Assembly (NCBI GenBank): GCA_964590495.1
Contig: CAZPWQ010000058.1
Location: 1-20,436, forward strand
Source: CAZPWQ01 sp964590495
GTDB lineage: Bacteria > Bacteroidota > Rhodothermia > Balneolales > Balneolaceae
Reading direction: 5' to 3'
DNA: 20,436 nt
Shown here: piece after piece, positions 1 through 7,875 of the stretch
How positions within the stretch are numbered: position 1 is the stretch's first letter
How the letters are laid out: each line of letters begins with the position of its first letter
Notes under the pieces: generated by a model
Database searches by the model: none
Seen by the model: only the letters and a program-made list of their open reading frames with translations
Told to the model about the DNA's origin: nothing
Position numbers and translations under genes: made by a program

Positions 1-44
1 CACTTAAATAAGGTAGGAATTTATTTGTTATTTAACATAGAATC

Positions 45-1256
45 TTAGTGGTTTTTTCCAAGAATCGCCTTAGGCCGTCCGGCGCCGAGTCCCATCCATA
101 ATTGGATAACAGCAATGCCAATTAAAAACAAAAGTGGTACAATCCATGCCTGTGTCAGGTCATGTATGGCACCGAATAGCGTCGGACCTATTGCTGCCAG
201 CAGGTAGCCGACCGATTGGGCCATACCCGAAAGTTCCGTAGCTGTTTGGGTATCCGGTGCGCGAAGAACAATAAAAAGAAGGGCAAGGCCAAAACTGCCG
301 CCGAGAGCAAAACCGATCAGTGAAACCCACAGTTCAATCAGGAAAGGATCGGGTAGAATCAGTCCGCCGATACTAATCAATTCCAGTGCCACCAGCAGGG
401 AAACCAGTCCCCGCTGGTCATCCAGCCTTTCCGCCCATGTGGGAATTATAATAGTACCCGCTACACCGACTGCCTGCGAAAGGGAAAGCATCCATCCGGC
501 AGTATTCGCATCCAGCCCCCGCCCCTGAAGGATTTCCGGGAGCCAGGCCAGTATCACATAAAAAACCAGCGATTGAAGGCCCATGAAAAGCGCCACTTGC
601 CATGCCAGTTTGGATCCTCCGAGATCACGCAACGACTTCATAAAGCTGCGGTTGTGACGGGGCAGGGTTTGTTTTTTTGCCTGTGGAAGCCATACAATTA
701 GTGCCAGCAGGGATAACGCTGCCCACGAGCCTAGCGACCATCTCCACTCCAATCCCAGATCTTCAGCCAAAGGTACGCTGATGCCCGCTGAAACCGCGGC
801 CCCTACGCCGAGCATACTCGAATACACGCTTGTCATTACCCCTGCATGTTGCGGAAAATCACGTTTCACCAGGCTGGGGAGCAATACATTCCCGAATGCT
901 ATTCCGATACCGGCTAATAACGTACCTCCGAATAACAGAATATTGGAAGGGACAACCCGCAGTAAAAGCCCCACCGTCAGCAAACCCATAGCCAGTGCCA
1001 GAACACCTTCAATACCAAACCGTCGTGTAAAGAGGGGAGTTAATGTTGATATGACACCGAAGGCAAGCAGCGGGAGAGTTGTCAATAGTCCCAGCATGGC
1101 ATTGGAAAGCCCCGTGTCGGTGCGAATAGCGCTGATCAAAGGTCCGACTCCGGCTAAAGCCGGACGCAGATTAACGGATATCAAGACAATTCCGGCCATC
1201 AGCAGTATTTTCTGTGATCCGGTAAGTTGGTGAAAAGGTGAAGAAGTAGAATCCAT
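45..1256 (-). CDS. MFS transporter, CynX/NimT (cyanate / 2-nitroimidazole) family
   Basis: This is an integral inner-membrane major facilitator, probably an exporter of small organic compounds. The protein is 403 aa from the chosen start and almost wholly hydrophobic, consistent with 12 membrane segments. Near the N-terminus (about residues 25-40) it carries the segment ISVNLRPALAGVGPLI, which I recognise as the hallmark of the CynX/NimT subfamily (E. coli NimT exports 2-nitroimidazole; CynX is linked to cyanate). A basic loop near the middle (KKQTLPRHNRSFMK) separates the two six-helix halves. The frame stays open upstream to a TTG at 1319, but the ATG at 1256 is preferred because MDSTSSP then runs straight into helix 1 and the length fits the family. 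No strong ribosome binding site is seen. It is divergent from the quinone-reductase-like gene and has no operon partner here. The substrate cannot be told from sequence. Confidence 0.85.
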   Translation of the reverse strand: MDSTSSPFHQLTGSQKILLMAGIVLISVNLRPALAGVGPLISAIRTDTGLSNAMLGLLTTLPLLAFGVISTLTPLFTRRFGIEGVLALAMGLLTVGLLLRVVPSNILLFGGTLLAGIGIAFGNVLLPSLVKRDFPQHAGVMTSVYSSMLGVGAAVSAGISVPLAEDLGLEWRWSLGSWAALSLLALIVWLPQAKKQTLPRHNRSFMKSLRDLGGSKLAWQVALFMGLQSLVFYVILAWLPEILQGRGLDANTAGWMLSLSQAVGVAGTIIIPTWAERLDDQRGLVSLLVALELISIGGLILPDPFLIELWVSLIGFALGGSFGLALLFIVLRAPDTQTATELSGMAQSVGYLLAAIGPTLFGAIHDLTQAWIVPLLFLIGIAVIQLWMGLGAGRPKAILGKNH

Positions 1257-1486
1257 CTGTTGAATATATCGCCGGGCTGTAATGGAAATACCAGTTTTAA
1301 AAGCGAACCAAAGATACAAAACGGAGCCCGGTATTCATGAAAAAAATTACAGGGGCAGACAAGTTTAGTTCTGATATCCCAATCGATATAATTTCTGGTG
1401 AAATACCTGCTGCTCGTGAACCTTTGGAATACCTAATATGTTCTTGCGATGTAAGCGTTTATCACGATATTTTTACAGATAAGATT

Positions 1487-2437
1487 ATGGCAAAGCAGTC
1501 AAAAGCAGCTCTATTTTATGAATTTGGAGATCTTGATAACATTAAAATGGATATCGTTGAGCTTCCGGAGATCAAAGAAGGCGAAGTGCTTGTCCGTATA
1601 AAAGCGGCGGGTGTAAATCCGGTTGATTCAGGAATTGTAAGAGGATATCTCAAAGACAGAATTCCGCATAAGTTACCTGCAATCCCGGGATGGGATCTGG
1701 CCGGAACTGTTGAAGAACGCGGTTTCGGTGCCAGTAAATTCAAAACAGGCGATGAAGTTTATGCCTATGCCCGTCGGCCGGTAATCTGCTGGGGTACTTT
1801 TGCAGAATATACAGTAATACCCGAGGGTTATCTCTCTCTGCGGCCGAAGAATATATCGATAGAAGAGGCTGGGGCCATACCCCTTACGGGACTTACGGCT
1901 TATCAGTCATTGTACGATGCCGGTAACCTGCAGGAAGGTCAAACAGTTCTTATTCTGGGAGCATCCGGAGGTGTGGGTAGTATGGGGATACAGCTCGCAA
2001 AAGAGAGAAATGCCCGTGTAATAGGTGTAGCCAGCGAAAAGAACCATGAGTATATGAAAGATCTCGGGGCTGATGAAACGATCGATTACCGCAACAACAA
2101 TGTCGGAGAAGCAGTAAAAGAAGTTCAGCCGGAGGGCGTAGATCTTATTTTCGATTGTACCAGCAGTGAAACCCTGGAGCAGAGTCTTCCGACACTGAAA
2201 CGGGAAGGAAAACTGGTGTCTATATTGAACAGAGGTGAAGACCTCGATCCGGGAATAGACTTTGAATATGTCTTTGTCGAACCGGATTCCGGCCAATTGG
2301 ATCACCTGCGTGAGCTGACAGAGTCGGGAAAACTCTGCGTGAAGGTCAGTGAGACTTACTCTCTGGAGGAAACCGAAGACGCACTGAGACAAATAGAAAC
2401 CCTCCACACCACCGGGAAAATCGTCATTGTTCCTTAG
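1487..2437 (+). CDS. NADP-dependent quinone oxidoreductase-like protein (zinc-free MDR family)
   Basis: A medium-chain dehydrogenase/reductase, probably a cytosolic NADPH-dependent reductase of quinones or reactive carbonyls. The 316-aa protein has the N-terminal GroES-like fold (AGVNPVDSG, then IPGWDLAGTV) and a Rossmann fold with the nucleotide-binding GASGGVG at residues 158-164. The usual zinc-ligand pattern (GHE plus the four-Cys lobe) is absent; PGWD takes the place of GHE, as in quinone oxidoreductases. The reading frame is open back to an ATG at 1337, but the extra 50 residues (Cys- and Ile-rich, no family match) do not resemble the family. MAKQSKAALFYEFG at 1487 matches the normal MDR start and gives a usual length. 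The 1337-1486 stretch more likely carries the promoter: TTGCGA at 1444-1449 and TATTTT at 1468-1473, 18 bp apart, is a weak candidate. The exact substrate is unknown. Confidence 0.87.
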   Translation: MAKQSKAALFYEFGDLDNIKMDIVELPEIKEGEVLVRIKAAGVNPVDSGIVRGYLKDRIPHKLPAIPGWDLAGTVEERGFGASKFKTGDEVYAYARRPVICWGTFAEYTVIPEGYLSLRPKNISIEEAGAIPLTGLTAYQSLYDAGNLQEGQTVLILGASGGVGSMGIQLAKERNARVIGVASEKNHEYMKDLGADETIDYRNNNVGEAVKEVQPEGVDLIFDCTSSETLEQSLPTLKREGKLVSILNRGEDLDPGIDFEYVFVEPDSGQLDHLRELTESGKLCVKVSETYSLEETEDALRQIETLHTTGKIVIVP

Positions 2438-2720
2438 TTATTAGTGTCGTATCAAAGTTCAACAGTCGGATCATGTAATTCATTTTTTCGGAGTCGCCTC
2501 GAATCACATCCTTTATCCTAAATCCCGAAGGGATTGAATGTGAATAGCCCCGTATGCAATGCGGGGTAACCTGTTCTTCAATGATATAAACAACCCCGGA
2601 GTGGGTTGAATATTTTACCACCAGGCATAAAGCGAACATGTTTAGTGTCCTCAGGGACTCGTATGTGGTAAACCCCTTAAACCCATCAACTATTAACTGG
2701 TAATTACCTATTCTCAATTA
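2438..2720. repeat. Hairpin-rich intergenic repeat (probable dispersed Bacteroidota element)
   Basis: No gene is seen. The stretch holds a series of short palindromes: AATCCCGAAGGGATT at 2521-2535; an 8-bp stem CCCCGTAT/ATGCGGGG with loop GCA at 2548-2566; AACCC/GGGTT at 2592-2607; and GTCC/GGAC at 2647-2658. A 97-codon open frame on the minus strand covers it, but its peptide resembles the spurious hypothetical proteins repeatedly called over such elements in Bacteroidota genomes (recollection, not a search). The 12-mer AAAGCGAACATG near 2629-2640 recurs near 7036-7047, next to another AACCCC, suggesting a second, truncated copy. Function is unknown. Confidence 0.5.
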
Positions 2721-2727
2721 TAATCCG

Positions 2728-2735
2728 TATCTTTG
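2728..2735 (+). promoter_or_regulatory. Candidate -7 box (TATCTTTG) for the helicase gene, implying a leader of about 165 nt
   Basis: TATCTTTG fits the Bacteroidetes -7 consensus TAnnTTTG in all fixed positions. No good -33 TTG lies 19-20 bp upstream, so support is partial. If used, the leader to the ATG at 2909 would be about 165 nt. It contains small hairpins (TTTCTG/CAGAAA at about 2737-2754) and the palindrome TGACGTCA at 2868-2875. I see no other gene in 2721-2908. Confidence 0.3.
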
Positions 2736-2908
2736 CCTTTCTGGTGTTACAGAAACCAGCCTATCGTTTAAATTAGGTTCTTACATCCCTTCTCAGGTCT
2801 GTCGGTCCCCATACACGTACTAGGATGGCAACAGCATGCACTTTTTAGATAAACCGTGTGCTCAAGGTGACGTCAGCCAAGTAATAATGACCATTTACAA
2901 ATTTATAT

Positions 2909-4477
2909 ATGACCAATTCTACTTTTTCCGAGCTGAATATCAGCGGGAATATACTTAATGCAATAAAAGAGATGGGCTTTGAAGAGCCTACACCAATCCA
3001 GGAGCAATGTATTCCGATGCTCCTCGAAGGCAGAGATGTTGTCGGACAGGCACAAACCGGTACCGGCAAAACAGCCGCTTTCGGAGTTCCTGTCGTACAG
3101 AATACAGATATCGAAAATCGAAATGTTCAGACGATCATCATGTGTCCCACACGAGAGCTGGCGATACAGGTTACGGGCGAGCTGATGAAGCTCGGACAGT
3201 TTCTGGATGGATTAAACGTTGTTCCCGTATATGGCGGACAACCGATTTCACGGCAGTTTAAAGCCCTGAAACGCGGTGCTCATGTAGTAGTGGGAACACC
3301 GGGACGTACGATCGATCACCTGAAAAGAGGAACACTTAATCTTGAACACCTGAAAACAGTTGTTTTTGATGAGGCCGACGAAATGCTGAATATGGGCTTT
3401 CGTGATGACATGGAAAAAATATTGTCCTACGCTTCAGGCCCTGTCCAGACGATAATGTTCTCAGCTACGGTTCCGAGAGCTATCCGGGATATTATGAAGC
3501 GATATATGAAGAATCCAAAAACCGTAACCATCGAACGCGAAAAAATCGCCGCTCCTAATATCGATCAGTATGTTGTTGAGGTTCGGGATTCGGTCAGAAC
3601 CGATGCCGTATGCCGTTTTATGGATATCAATGAATATCGCCTGGCGCTGGTGTTTTGCAATACCAAGCGAAAAACCGAAAAACTGTCCCGCGAGCTTCAA
3701 TCACGCGGTTACGGCTGTGATGTGATTAACGGCGATCTGAATCAAAATCAGCGCGACCGGGTGATGGATAAATTCCGTAAAGGCCGGATTGATATACTGG
3801 TAGCAACAGACGTTGCGGCACGGGGTATTGATGTTGAAGATATTGACGTGGTGTTTAATTATGATGTGCCGCAGGATCCGGAGTATTATGTTCACCGTAT
3901 CGGTCGAACAGGACGTGCCGGACGTTCGGGTACAGCTATTACCTTTTCTGCCGGTCATAAGAACAAGCAGTTAAAAACGATCGAGCGACAAATTAAAATG
4001 AAACTGAAGCCGCTGGAAATGCCGAGCGTTTCTGATGTCCAGGAATCACGGGCCGAAGAATATTTAAGCAAGGTGACAGATGTTTTGGAGCAGGGTGGCC
4101 TGCGTCCGTTCATCGAACAGATTGAACAGATGTCGGATGACCGCTTTACCACGATTGAAGTGGCGGCGGCATTGTTGAAGATGCATCTCGGTGATGTCAA
4201 AGAAGAAGCTGATCCGAAGAAATCCACTCATCAGTTTGATGATTCAGGAATGGTAAAGATGTTTTTCAATGTAGGTAAGAATAATAATATCTATCCCGGC
4301 GACCTGCTCGGAGCTATTGCCGGAGAAACCGGCATTCCCGGTAAAGTGGTGGGCAATATCGATATTTACGGAAAACATTCTTTTGTTGATATTCCCGGAG
4401 AATTTGTAAACCAGGTGATCTCGGGTATGAACAAAAACCAGGTTAAGGGTAAGAAGGTGAGGGTGAAGGTGGCATAG
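2909..4477 (+). CDS. DEAD-box ATP-dependent RNA helicase with C-terminal DbpA-type RNA-binding domain
   Basis: An ATP-dependent RNA helicase that remodels RNA, likely in ribosome assembly, mRNA decay or cold adaptation (DeaD/CsdA-DbpA group). The 522-aa protein shows the full motif set: Q-motif around residues 24-33 (GFEEPTPIQ), Walker A AQTGTGKT 48-55, PTRELA 80-85, TPGR 130-133, DEAD 154-157, SAT 185-187, ARGID in the second RecA domain and HRIGRTGRAGR from residue 329. After an acidic linker, residues about 450-522 form a DbpA/CsdA-type RRM (MFFNVGKNN...GKVVGNIDIYGKHSFVDIP) ending in a basic tail. In this family that domain directs the enzyme to structured RNA such as 23S rRNA. The start is the first ATG, with an AT-rich upstream region and no Shine-Dalgarno. 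The gene stands alone. DeaD-like versus DbpA-like assignment is uncertain. Confidence 0.95.
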   Translation: MTNSTFSELNISGNILNAIKEMGFEEPTPIQEQCIPMLLEGRDVVGQAQTGTGKTAAFGVPVVQNTDIENRNVQTIIMCPTRELAIQVTGELMKLGQFLDGLNVVPVYGGQPISRQFKALKRGAHVVVGTPGRTIDHLKRGTLNLEHLKTVVFDEADEMLNMGFRDDMEKILSYASGPVQTIMFSATVPRAIRDIMKRYMKNPKTVTIEREKIAAPNIDQYVVEVRDSVRTDAVCRFMDINEYRLALVFCNTKRKTEKLSRELQSRGYGCDVINGDLNQNQRDRVMDKFRKGRIDILVATDVAARGIDVEDIDVVFNYDVPQDPEYYVHRIGRTGRAGRSGTAITFSAGHKNKQLKTIERQIKMKLKPLEMPSVSDVQESRAEEYLSKVTDVLEQGGLRPFIEQIEQMSDDRFTTIEVAAALLKMHLGDVKEEADPKKSTHQFDDSGMVKMFFNVGKNNNIYPGDLLGAIAGETGIPGKVVGNIDIYGKHSFVDIPGEFVNQVISGMNKNQVKGKKVRVKVA

Positions 4478-4850
4478 CGCAAAGTGCATGGCGCATAGCG
4501 TTTTCTGTCTCTACGCAGGATTGTAGAAGATATGTAATTCGTTGACAAAAGACAGACAATGGACAAAGAATCCGGCCTTTGAATCATTGGAGGGAACAGG
4601 CTCAACTACGCCGAGGCTTCGTAGAGCAGGCACAGGGAGGTGCGCGAAGTGGATAATTTCACACCGGTGAAATCTAAGAAGCAACTGTCGAGCGTGAAGG
4701 ACCTTTGAAATTATCCCGCGTACCGACCGATGCCGCCGACAACCCCGAATCCTCGGGGATCAGCCGGTGGCTTTTTGGGTTCGTTTTTGTCCACACAAAA
4801 AGGAACAAGGAAAGACAAAGATAAAGTTGCAATTTAATATCCAGCTGCAG
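4478..4850. repeat. Mosaic of intergenic repeat segments between helicase and GWxTD genes
   Basis: No gene is supported. The region is a patchwork of structured pieces. Just after the helicase stop comes an imperfect GCGCAWA-type tandem (about 4477-4499). Then CTACG/CGTAG arms lie near 4600-4625. An 11-bp inverted repeat GGATAATTTCA (4651-4661) / TGAAATTATCC (4706-4716) encloses an inner TTTCAC/GTGAAA hairpin. A terminator-like hairpin follows at 4732-4776. Short open frames here (about 60-80 codons, both strands) have no family character. The composition resembles dispersed non-coding repeats found in Bacteroidota genomes (recollection). Confidence 0.5.
4732..4776 (+). terminator. Two-level hairpin followed by T5, probable Rho-independent terminator
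   Basis: The outer stem GCCGCCG (4732-4738) pairs with CGGTGGC (4765-4771, one G-U) and is followed at once by TTTTT (4772-4776). Inside is a perfect 6-bp hairpin, CCCCGA (4743-4748) / TCGGGG (4753-4758). It lies about 255 nt past the helicase stop on the same strand and would end that transcript. It may equally be part of the dispersed repeat. Confidence 0.5.
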
Positions 4851-4871
4851 ATCCTGAAACAAGTTCAGGAT
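4851..4871. repeat. Short palindromic repeat ATCCTGAA-N5-TTCAGGAT overlapping the GWxTD stop codon
   Basis: A perfect 8-bp stem, ATCCTGAA (4851-4858) and TTCAGGAT (4864-4871), has a 5-nt loop. Read on the minus strand it gives the core CATCCTGAACTTGTTTCAGG, a sequence I recall as very common in intergenic regions of many bacteria. It supplies the stop codon (4865-4867) and the last two Ser codons of the GWxTD gene. No T-run follows on the minus strand, so it is not a standard terminator. Confidence 0.6.
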
Positions 4872-6889
4872 GATACTGTTTCCTCCATTACCTCAAACGG
4901 CACCTGCTGTTCAAGACTCTTCCCGCTTAGCATGTCGCGAATGATCCAGGTTAGTTCGTAATTGCCCGCCTCCAGGTCGGTGGCTTCAATCTCCAGGCTT
5001 TCGGCAAAACGATCCCCCGTTTGCTCAAAATTTAAGGTAATACTGAACTCATCCCTCTTTTTCCTGGTCCAGCCAAATAATCCGCTCCTGGGACGAATTT
5101 CATAACCGACTTCAAAACGGGAGAGCCCGCCGGGGCCGGTTTGCAGGTGATAGACCTCGAAATGTACCACGAGATTCTCTCCTTCGGGAATCCGGCGGTC
5201 ATTGGCTGCTACAAAATCAAACAGAGAGTTGCCCCCCGGTTGTTCTTTTCTCTGATACCCGATAATTAAATCTCCCACCGTCATTTCACCGGGACTGACG
5301 CTCAACGGTTCCGGCTGCTCGATTTGCAGTTTGCCGAGGCCGCGAAGTGAGTCGGGAAACAGGCTCTCAACACGCAGTTTGGAGTCCGGATGCAGATTTT
5401 TCAATTCTGCATAAAATACCTGGGTTATATCACCCTCTCCCTGTGGCACGACAAATATCGAACTGCTGGGGTGATTTTTATTGGGCTCGAAAACCAGCAG
5501 GGCAGACTGACGGTTCCGGCCGATCAACTCCCACCGCTCATTGCGCAGCTGGAGCCCGTGTGTAAGTTTATAACCGGCTGTGAGATCTTCAGCCGGGACT
5601 TGGCCGGTGTCGCCGGGTGTCGTGAGCATCGCATCCTGGTTGGCGGCAAAATCTCCGAGAAAAGCCCGGAGGGGACGGCTTTCCAGGAAGGTGACAAAGA
5701 CCGGCTGATCGTTCTCATCGAGCAGGCGATACTGGTAGACATCCAGGGGTATGTCGGGGAGCTTCTTTTCCTCGGTTGAGAATTCATCCGGAGCGGTGCT
5801 AAGGATCTGACGGTTATCAAGAATATGTTTTTGCTTATGTTGCCACGCCAGGTATGCTTCCGGCGGACGATCTCCTTTACCACCTCCTACACTGGATAAA
5901 AAATTCAGGAACTGTTGAGCAAAGTAGGGATCTTTGGTTGCAAAATGCTCATAGTAAATATATTGCAAAACCATACCAGGCGGGACTATTGGGGCACCGG
6001 TATCACTTCCCTTGTAAACTGACAAACTAAAGGCAGGATTCGGCATAAAGTCATCAAGCGCTTGCAGGCGCCCGAAAGATCCGGATTTGGAACCAAAAAT
6101 TAATATAAGATTTTCACTCATATTTTCATCCGGTGACCCATAAATCCATAGTTCATATTCGGGATTAACAAATAAATTGCTTATCCGATTGGACATGATC
6201 ATGACATAATCTGTACGTTTGTCCTCATGAGGTATATTTGGAATAAGTTGAGAAATTACCGAACGAATCTTGTCATCTGTTATGTGTATACGACCCGAAT
6301 CCACTTGGTCAGCCTCACCGTATTTTACGTAGTAGAAGCCCCGATCGTCCGTGCCATAAGGCGGATTGTTATTGCGGGTAAAATATTTTCGCGCATAGGC
6401 AATCCGCTGCCAGTGTTCGACCAGGCGCTCGTTATATTTAGTTGCCGGCGTCGGATCGATCCGCTCCCAGAAGCGTACTATCTCTTCAAACAGTGCCGGA
6501 TTGTTTTCTTTGAGAAACGTCTGCCAGCGATCGAACGTGCTTCGGTCAAGGAGCGGCTCCATGCGGGCCAATTCTTCCTCCAGGGCGGATTTGTTATCTT
6601 TCACGGCTGTTTTGTCGGTACCGGACATCCCCCACAGATAGTGAAATGAGGCGGCGCGATAATAGTCGCTGAGTTCATGTTCGGTGGACAGGCGAAGATA
6701 TCCGGTGGCGATGGCTACAGATGGAACAGCCAGTTCTCCGACCGCTTGCTCCCAAAGCCGGAGAGCCTCTTCCGGTTTATTCTGCTGTTCCAGGGCAAGT
6801 CCCTCCTGCAGGTAATTTTCGGCATATCTATCCTGAGGCACTTCCTGCAGCACCATTAGCAAAACTAATATGACAGACAATACGCTCAT
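4865..6889 (-). CDS. GWxTD-domain secreted protein with N-terminal TPR-like region
   Basis: A large exported protein of unknown biochemical role, 674 aa. Residues 1-15 form a short hydrophobic signal-like segment (MSVLSVILVLLMVLQ). Residues about 25-70 look like a TPR helix pair (YLQEGLALEQQ...PEEALRLWEQA). Around residues 165-195 sits the GWxTD core: a tyrosine/arginine-rich helix, then PPYGTDDRGFYYVKYGEAD. The motif itself is the variant PYGTD (Y178, T180, D181), not GW.TD. The C-terminal half is beta-rich and ends in repeated Ig-like strands (HFEVYHL, RFEVGYEI, YELTWIIRD). Members of this family occur in Bacteroidota, Acidobacteriota and relatives; no function is established to my knowledge. 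The gene is alone on its strand. Its stop codon lies inside a palindromic repeat, so the last residues may have been altered by that repeat. Confidence 0.8.
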   Translation of the reverse strand: MSVLSVILVLLMVLQEVPQDRYAENYLQEGLALEQQNKPEEALRLWEQAVGELAVPSVAIATGYLRLSTEHELSDYYRAASFHYLWGMSGTDKTAVKDNKSALEEELARMEPLLDRSTFDRWQTFLKENNPALFEEIVRFWERIDPTPATKYNERLVEHWQRIAYARKYFTRNNNPPYGTDDRGFYYVKYGEADQVDSGRIHITDDKIRSVISQLIPNIPHEDKRTDYVMIMSNRISNLFVNPEYELWIYGSPDENMSENLILIFGSKSGSFGRLQALDDFMPNPAFSLSVYKGSDTGAPIVPPGMVLQYIYYEHFATKDPYFAQQFLNFLSSVGGGKGDRPPEAYLAWQHKQKHILDNRQILSTAPDEFSTEEKKLPDIPLDVYQYRLLDENDQPVFVTFLESRPLRAFLGDFAANQDAMLTTPGDTGQVPAEDLTAGYKLTHGLQLRNERWELIGRNRQSALLVFEPNKNHPSSSIFVVPQGEGDITQVFYAELKNLHPDSKLRVESLFPDSLRGLGKLQIEQPEPLSVSPGEMTVGDLIIGYQRKEQPGGNSLFDFVAANDRRIPEGENLVVHFEVYHLQTGPGGLSRFEVGYEIRPRSGLFGWTRKKRDEFSITLNFEQTGDRFAESLEIEATDLEAGNYELTWIIRDMLSGKSLEQQVPFEVMEETVSS

Positions 6890-7197
6890 GAAAATATATT
6901 GCTACCTGATGTTGCTTTCTGCTTTCCTTCGTAGAGTTAATAATTCAATCTATGGATTTTATTAATAAAGAGTCATGTATCTGAACAAATGCTATTTCTT
7001 TAATTAATTTCCAAATGCTTCGGGGAAACCCCACAAAAGCGAACATGCAGACTCAACTTGGTTTATCACAAATTATTTGAGCCTCTCTATTCTCATCGCT
7101 GATGTGAGAATAGAAATGTGGGCTTAGTAATGAATTACAGTCTCTTTTTAACTGTTTAGTCGTTGGAATAAAGCTATCGAAAATTAACACGATTATT
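6890..7197. other. Divergent intergenic region with a 10-bp inverted repeat and a repeat remnant
   Basis: The 308 nt separate the divergent GWxTD and NAD(P)-binding genes. No gene is seen. It contains a GGGGAAACCCC-type hairpin and AAAGCGAACATG around 7020-7048, shared with the repeat near 2629-2640. It also holds the perfect inverted repeat at 7086-7114, listed separately. No confident promoter could be assigned on either strand. Confidence 0.5.
7086..7114. promoter_or_regulatory. Perfect 10-bp inverted repeat upstream of the NAD(P)-binding protein gene
   Basis: TCTATTCTCA (7086-7095) and TGAGAATAGA (7105-7114) are exact reverse complements with a 9-nt spacer. The pair lies 84 nt upstream of the ATG at 7198. 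No T-run follows on either strand, so a terminator is unlikely. An operator or an mRNA leader hairpin is possible. The regulator is unknown. Confidence 0.35.
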
Positions 7198-7851
7198 ATG
7201 AAAGTAACCGTTGTAGGAGCACATGGAAAGGTGGCCATGCATCTGCACCCCATCCTAAGAAAAAAAGGTCATGATGTAAGAGGTATTATCAGAAATCCGG
7301 ATCAATTTGATGATTTGCGCAAACTGGAGGTTGAACCTGTCGTTTGTGATGTTGAAAAGGAGGATGATATTTCAGAGGCTGTAGGACAGGCAGATGCTGT
7401 TGTATTTGCTGCCGGAGCCGGACCCGGAAGCGGAGCTGAACGCAAATTTACTGTTGATCGCGATGGGGCTATTAAACTTATTGAAGCCGCTAAAAAGAAT
7501 GGTATCGATCGCTATATATTAATCAGTGCAATGGGACTGGATGAACCCCGTGGAAACGAAGTTTTTCAGGCTTATCAGCAGGCAAAAAAGGAAGCTGACG
7601 AGGCCCTGAAAGAAAGCGGGCTGGATTATACCATTATCAAACCTGGTGGGTTGACCAATGAAAACGGCACCGGGCAAGTTGCCCTGCTGCCGAATCTGCC
7701 CAGGGCGGAAATTCCCCGCGAGGATGTTGCAGGAGTGCTGGCTGATGTCCTTGAAACTCCGGAATTAGCCGGTCAGGAACTTTCATTGACTACCGGAAAT
7801 GAAACTATACAGGAAGCCGTGGTTAAAGCTGTACAAAGATTTGCAGAGTAG
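7198..7851 (+). CDS. NAD(P)-binding atypical SDR (SDR_a5 / YhfK-YwnB-like)
   Basis: A 217-aa single-domain Rossmann protein of the atypical short-chain dehydrogenase group typified by Bacillus YhfK/YwnB. Such proteins bind NADP(H) and are often redox- or stress-associated; the substrate is unknown. The N-terminal nucleotide loop reads VVGAHGKVA (residues 5-13): the first two glycines of GxxGxxG are present, but the third position is Ala13. R23-type basic residues follow (KKGHDVRGIIRNP), typical of NADP preference. The middle has the DVEKEDDISEAVGQADAVVFAAG strand-loop and ISAMG. The YQQAKKEAD stretch occupies the place of the SDR YxxxK, here with Y and K in a similar arrangement. The C-terminus (YTIIKPGGLTNENGTG, then IPREDVAGVLADVLE) is diagnostic of the group. 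It starts at the first ATG and is convergent with the transglycosylase gene, 24 nt apart. Confidence 0.85.
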   Translation: MKVTVVGAHGKVAMHLHPILRKKGHDVRGIIRNPDQFDDLRKLEVEPVVCDVEKEDDISEAVGQADAVVFAAGAGPGSGAERKFTVDRDGAIKLIEAAKKNGIDRYILISAMGLDEPRGNEVFQAYQQAKKEADEALKESGLDYTIIKPGGLTNENGTGQVALLPNLPRAEIPREDVAGVLADVLETPELAGQELSLTTGNETIQEAVVKAVQRFAE

Positions 7852-7875
7852 CCGGTAGATTGAATGGAGTTACTG

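Noticed and set aside
781..1233. Plus-strand 150-codon open frame inside the MFS gene
   Set aside because: Antisense shadow of a recognised transporter.
1257..1319. TTG-initiated N-terminal extension of the MFS transporter
   Set aside because: It adds 21 residues without family character before a good ATG that leads directly into helix 1.
1337..1486. 50-residue N-terminal extension of the quinone-reductase-like protein
   Set aside because: No resemblance to MDR N-termini; MAKQSKAALFYEFG at 1487 is the standard start. Better read as promoter region.
2424..2717. Minus-strand 97-codon open frame
   Set aside because: It lies over a hairpin-rich repeat, overlaps the end of the dehydrogenase gene and has the look of a spurious repeat-derived peptide.
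4767..4961. Plus-strand 64-codon open frame behind the helicase
   Set aside because: It runs through a terminator-like hairpin, a palindromic repeat and into the GWxTD gene on the other strand; no protein family character.
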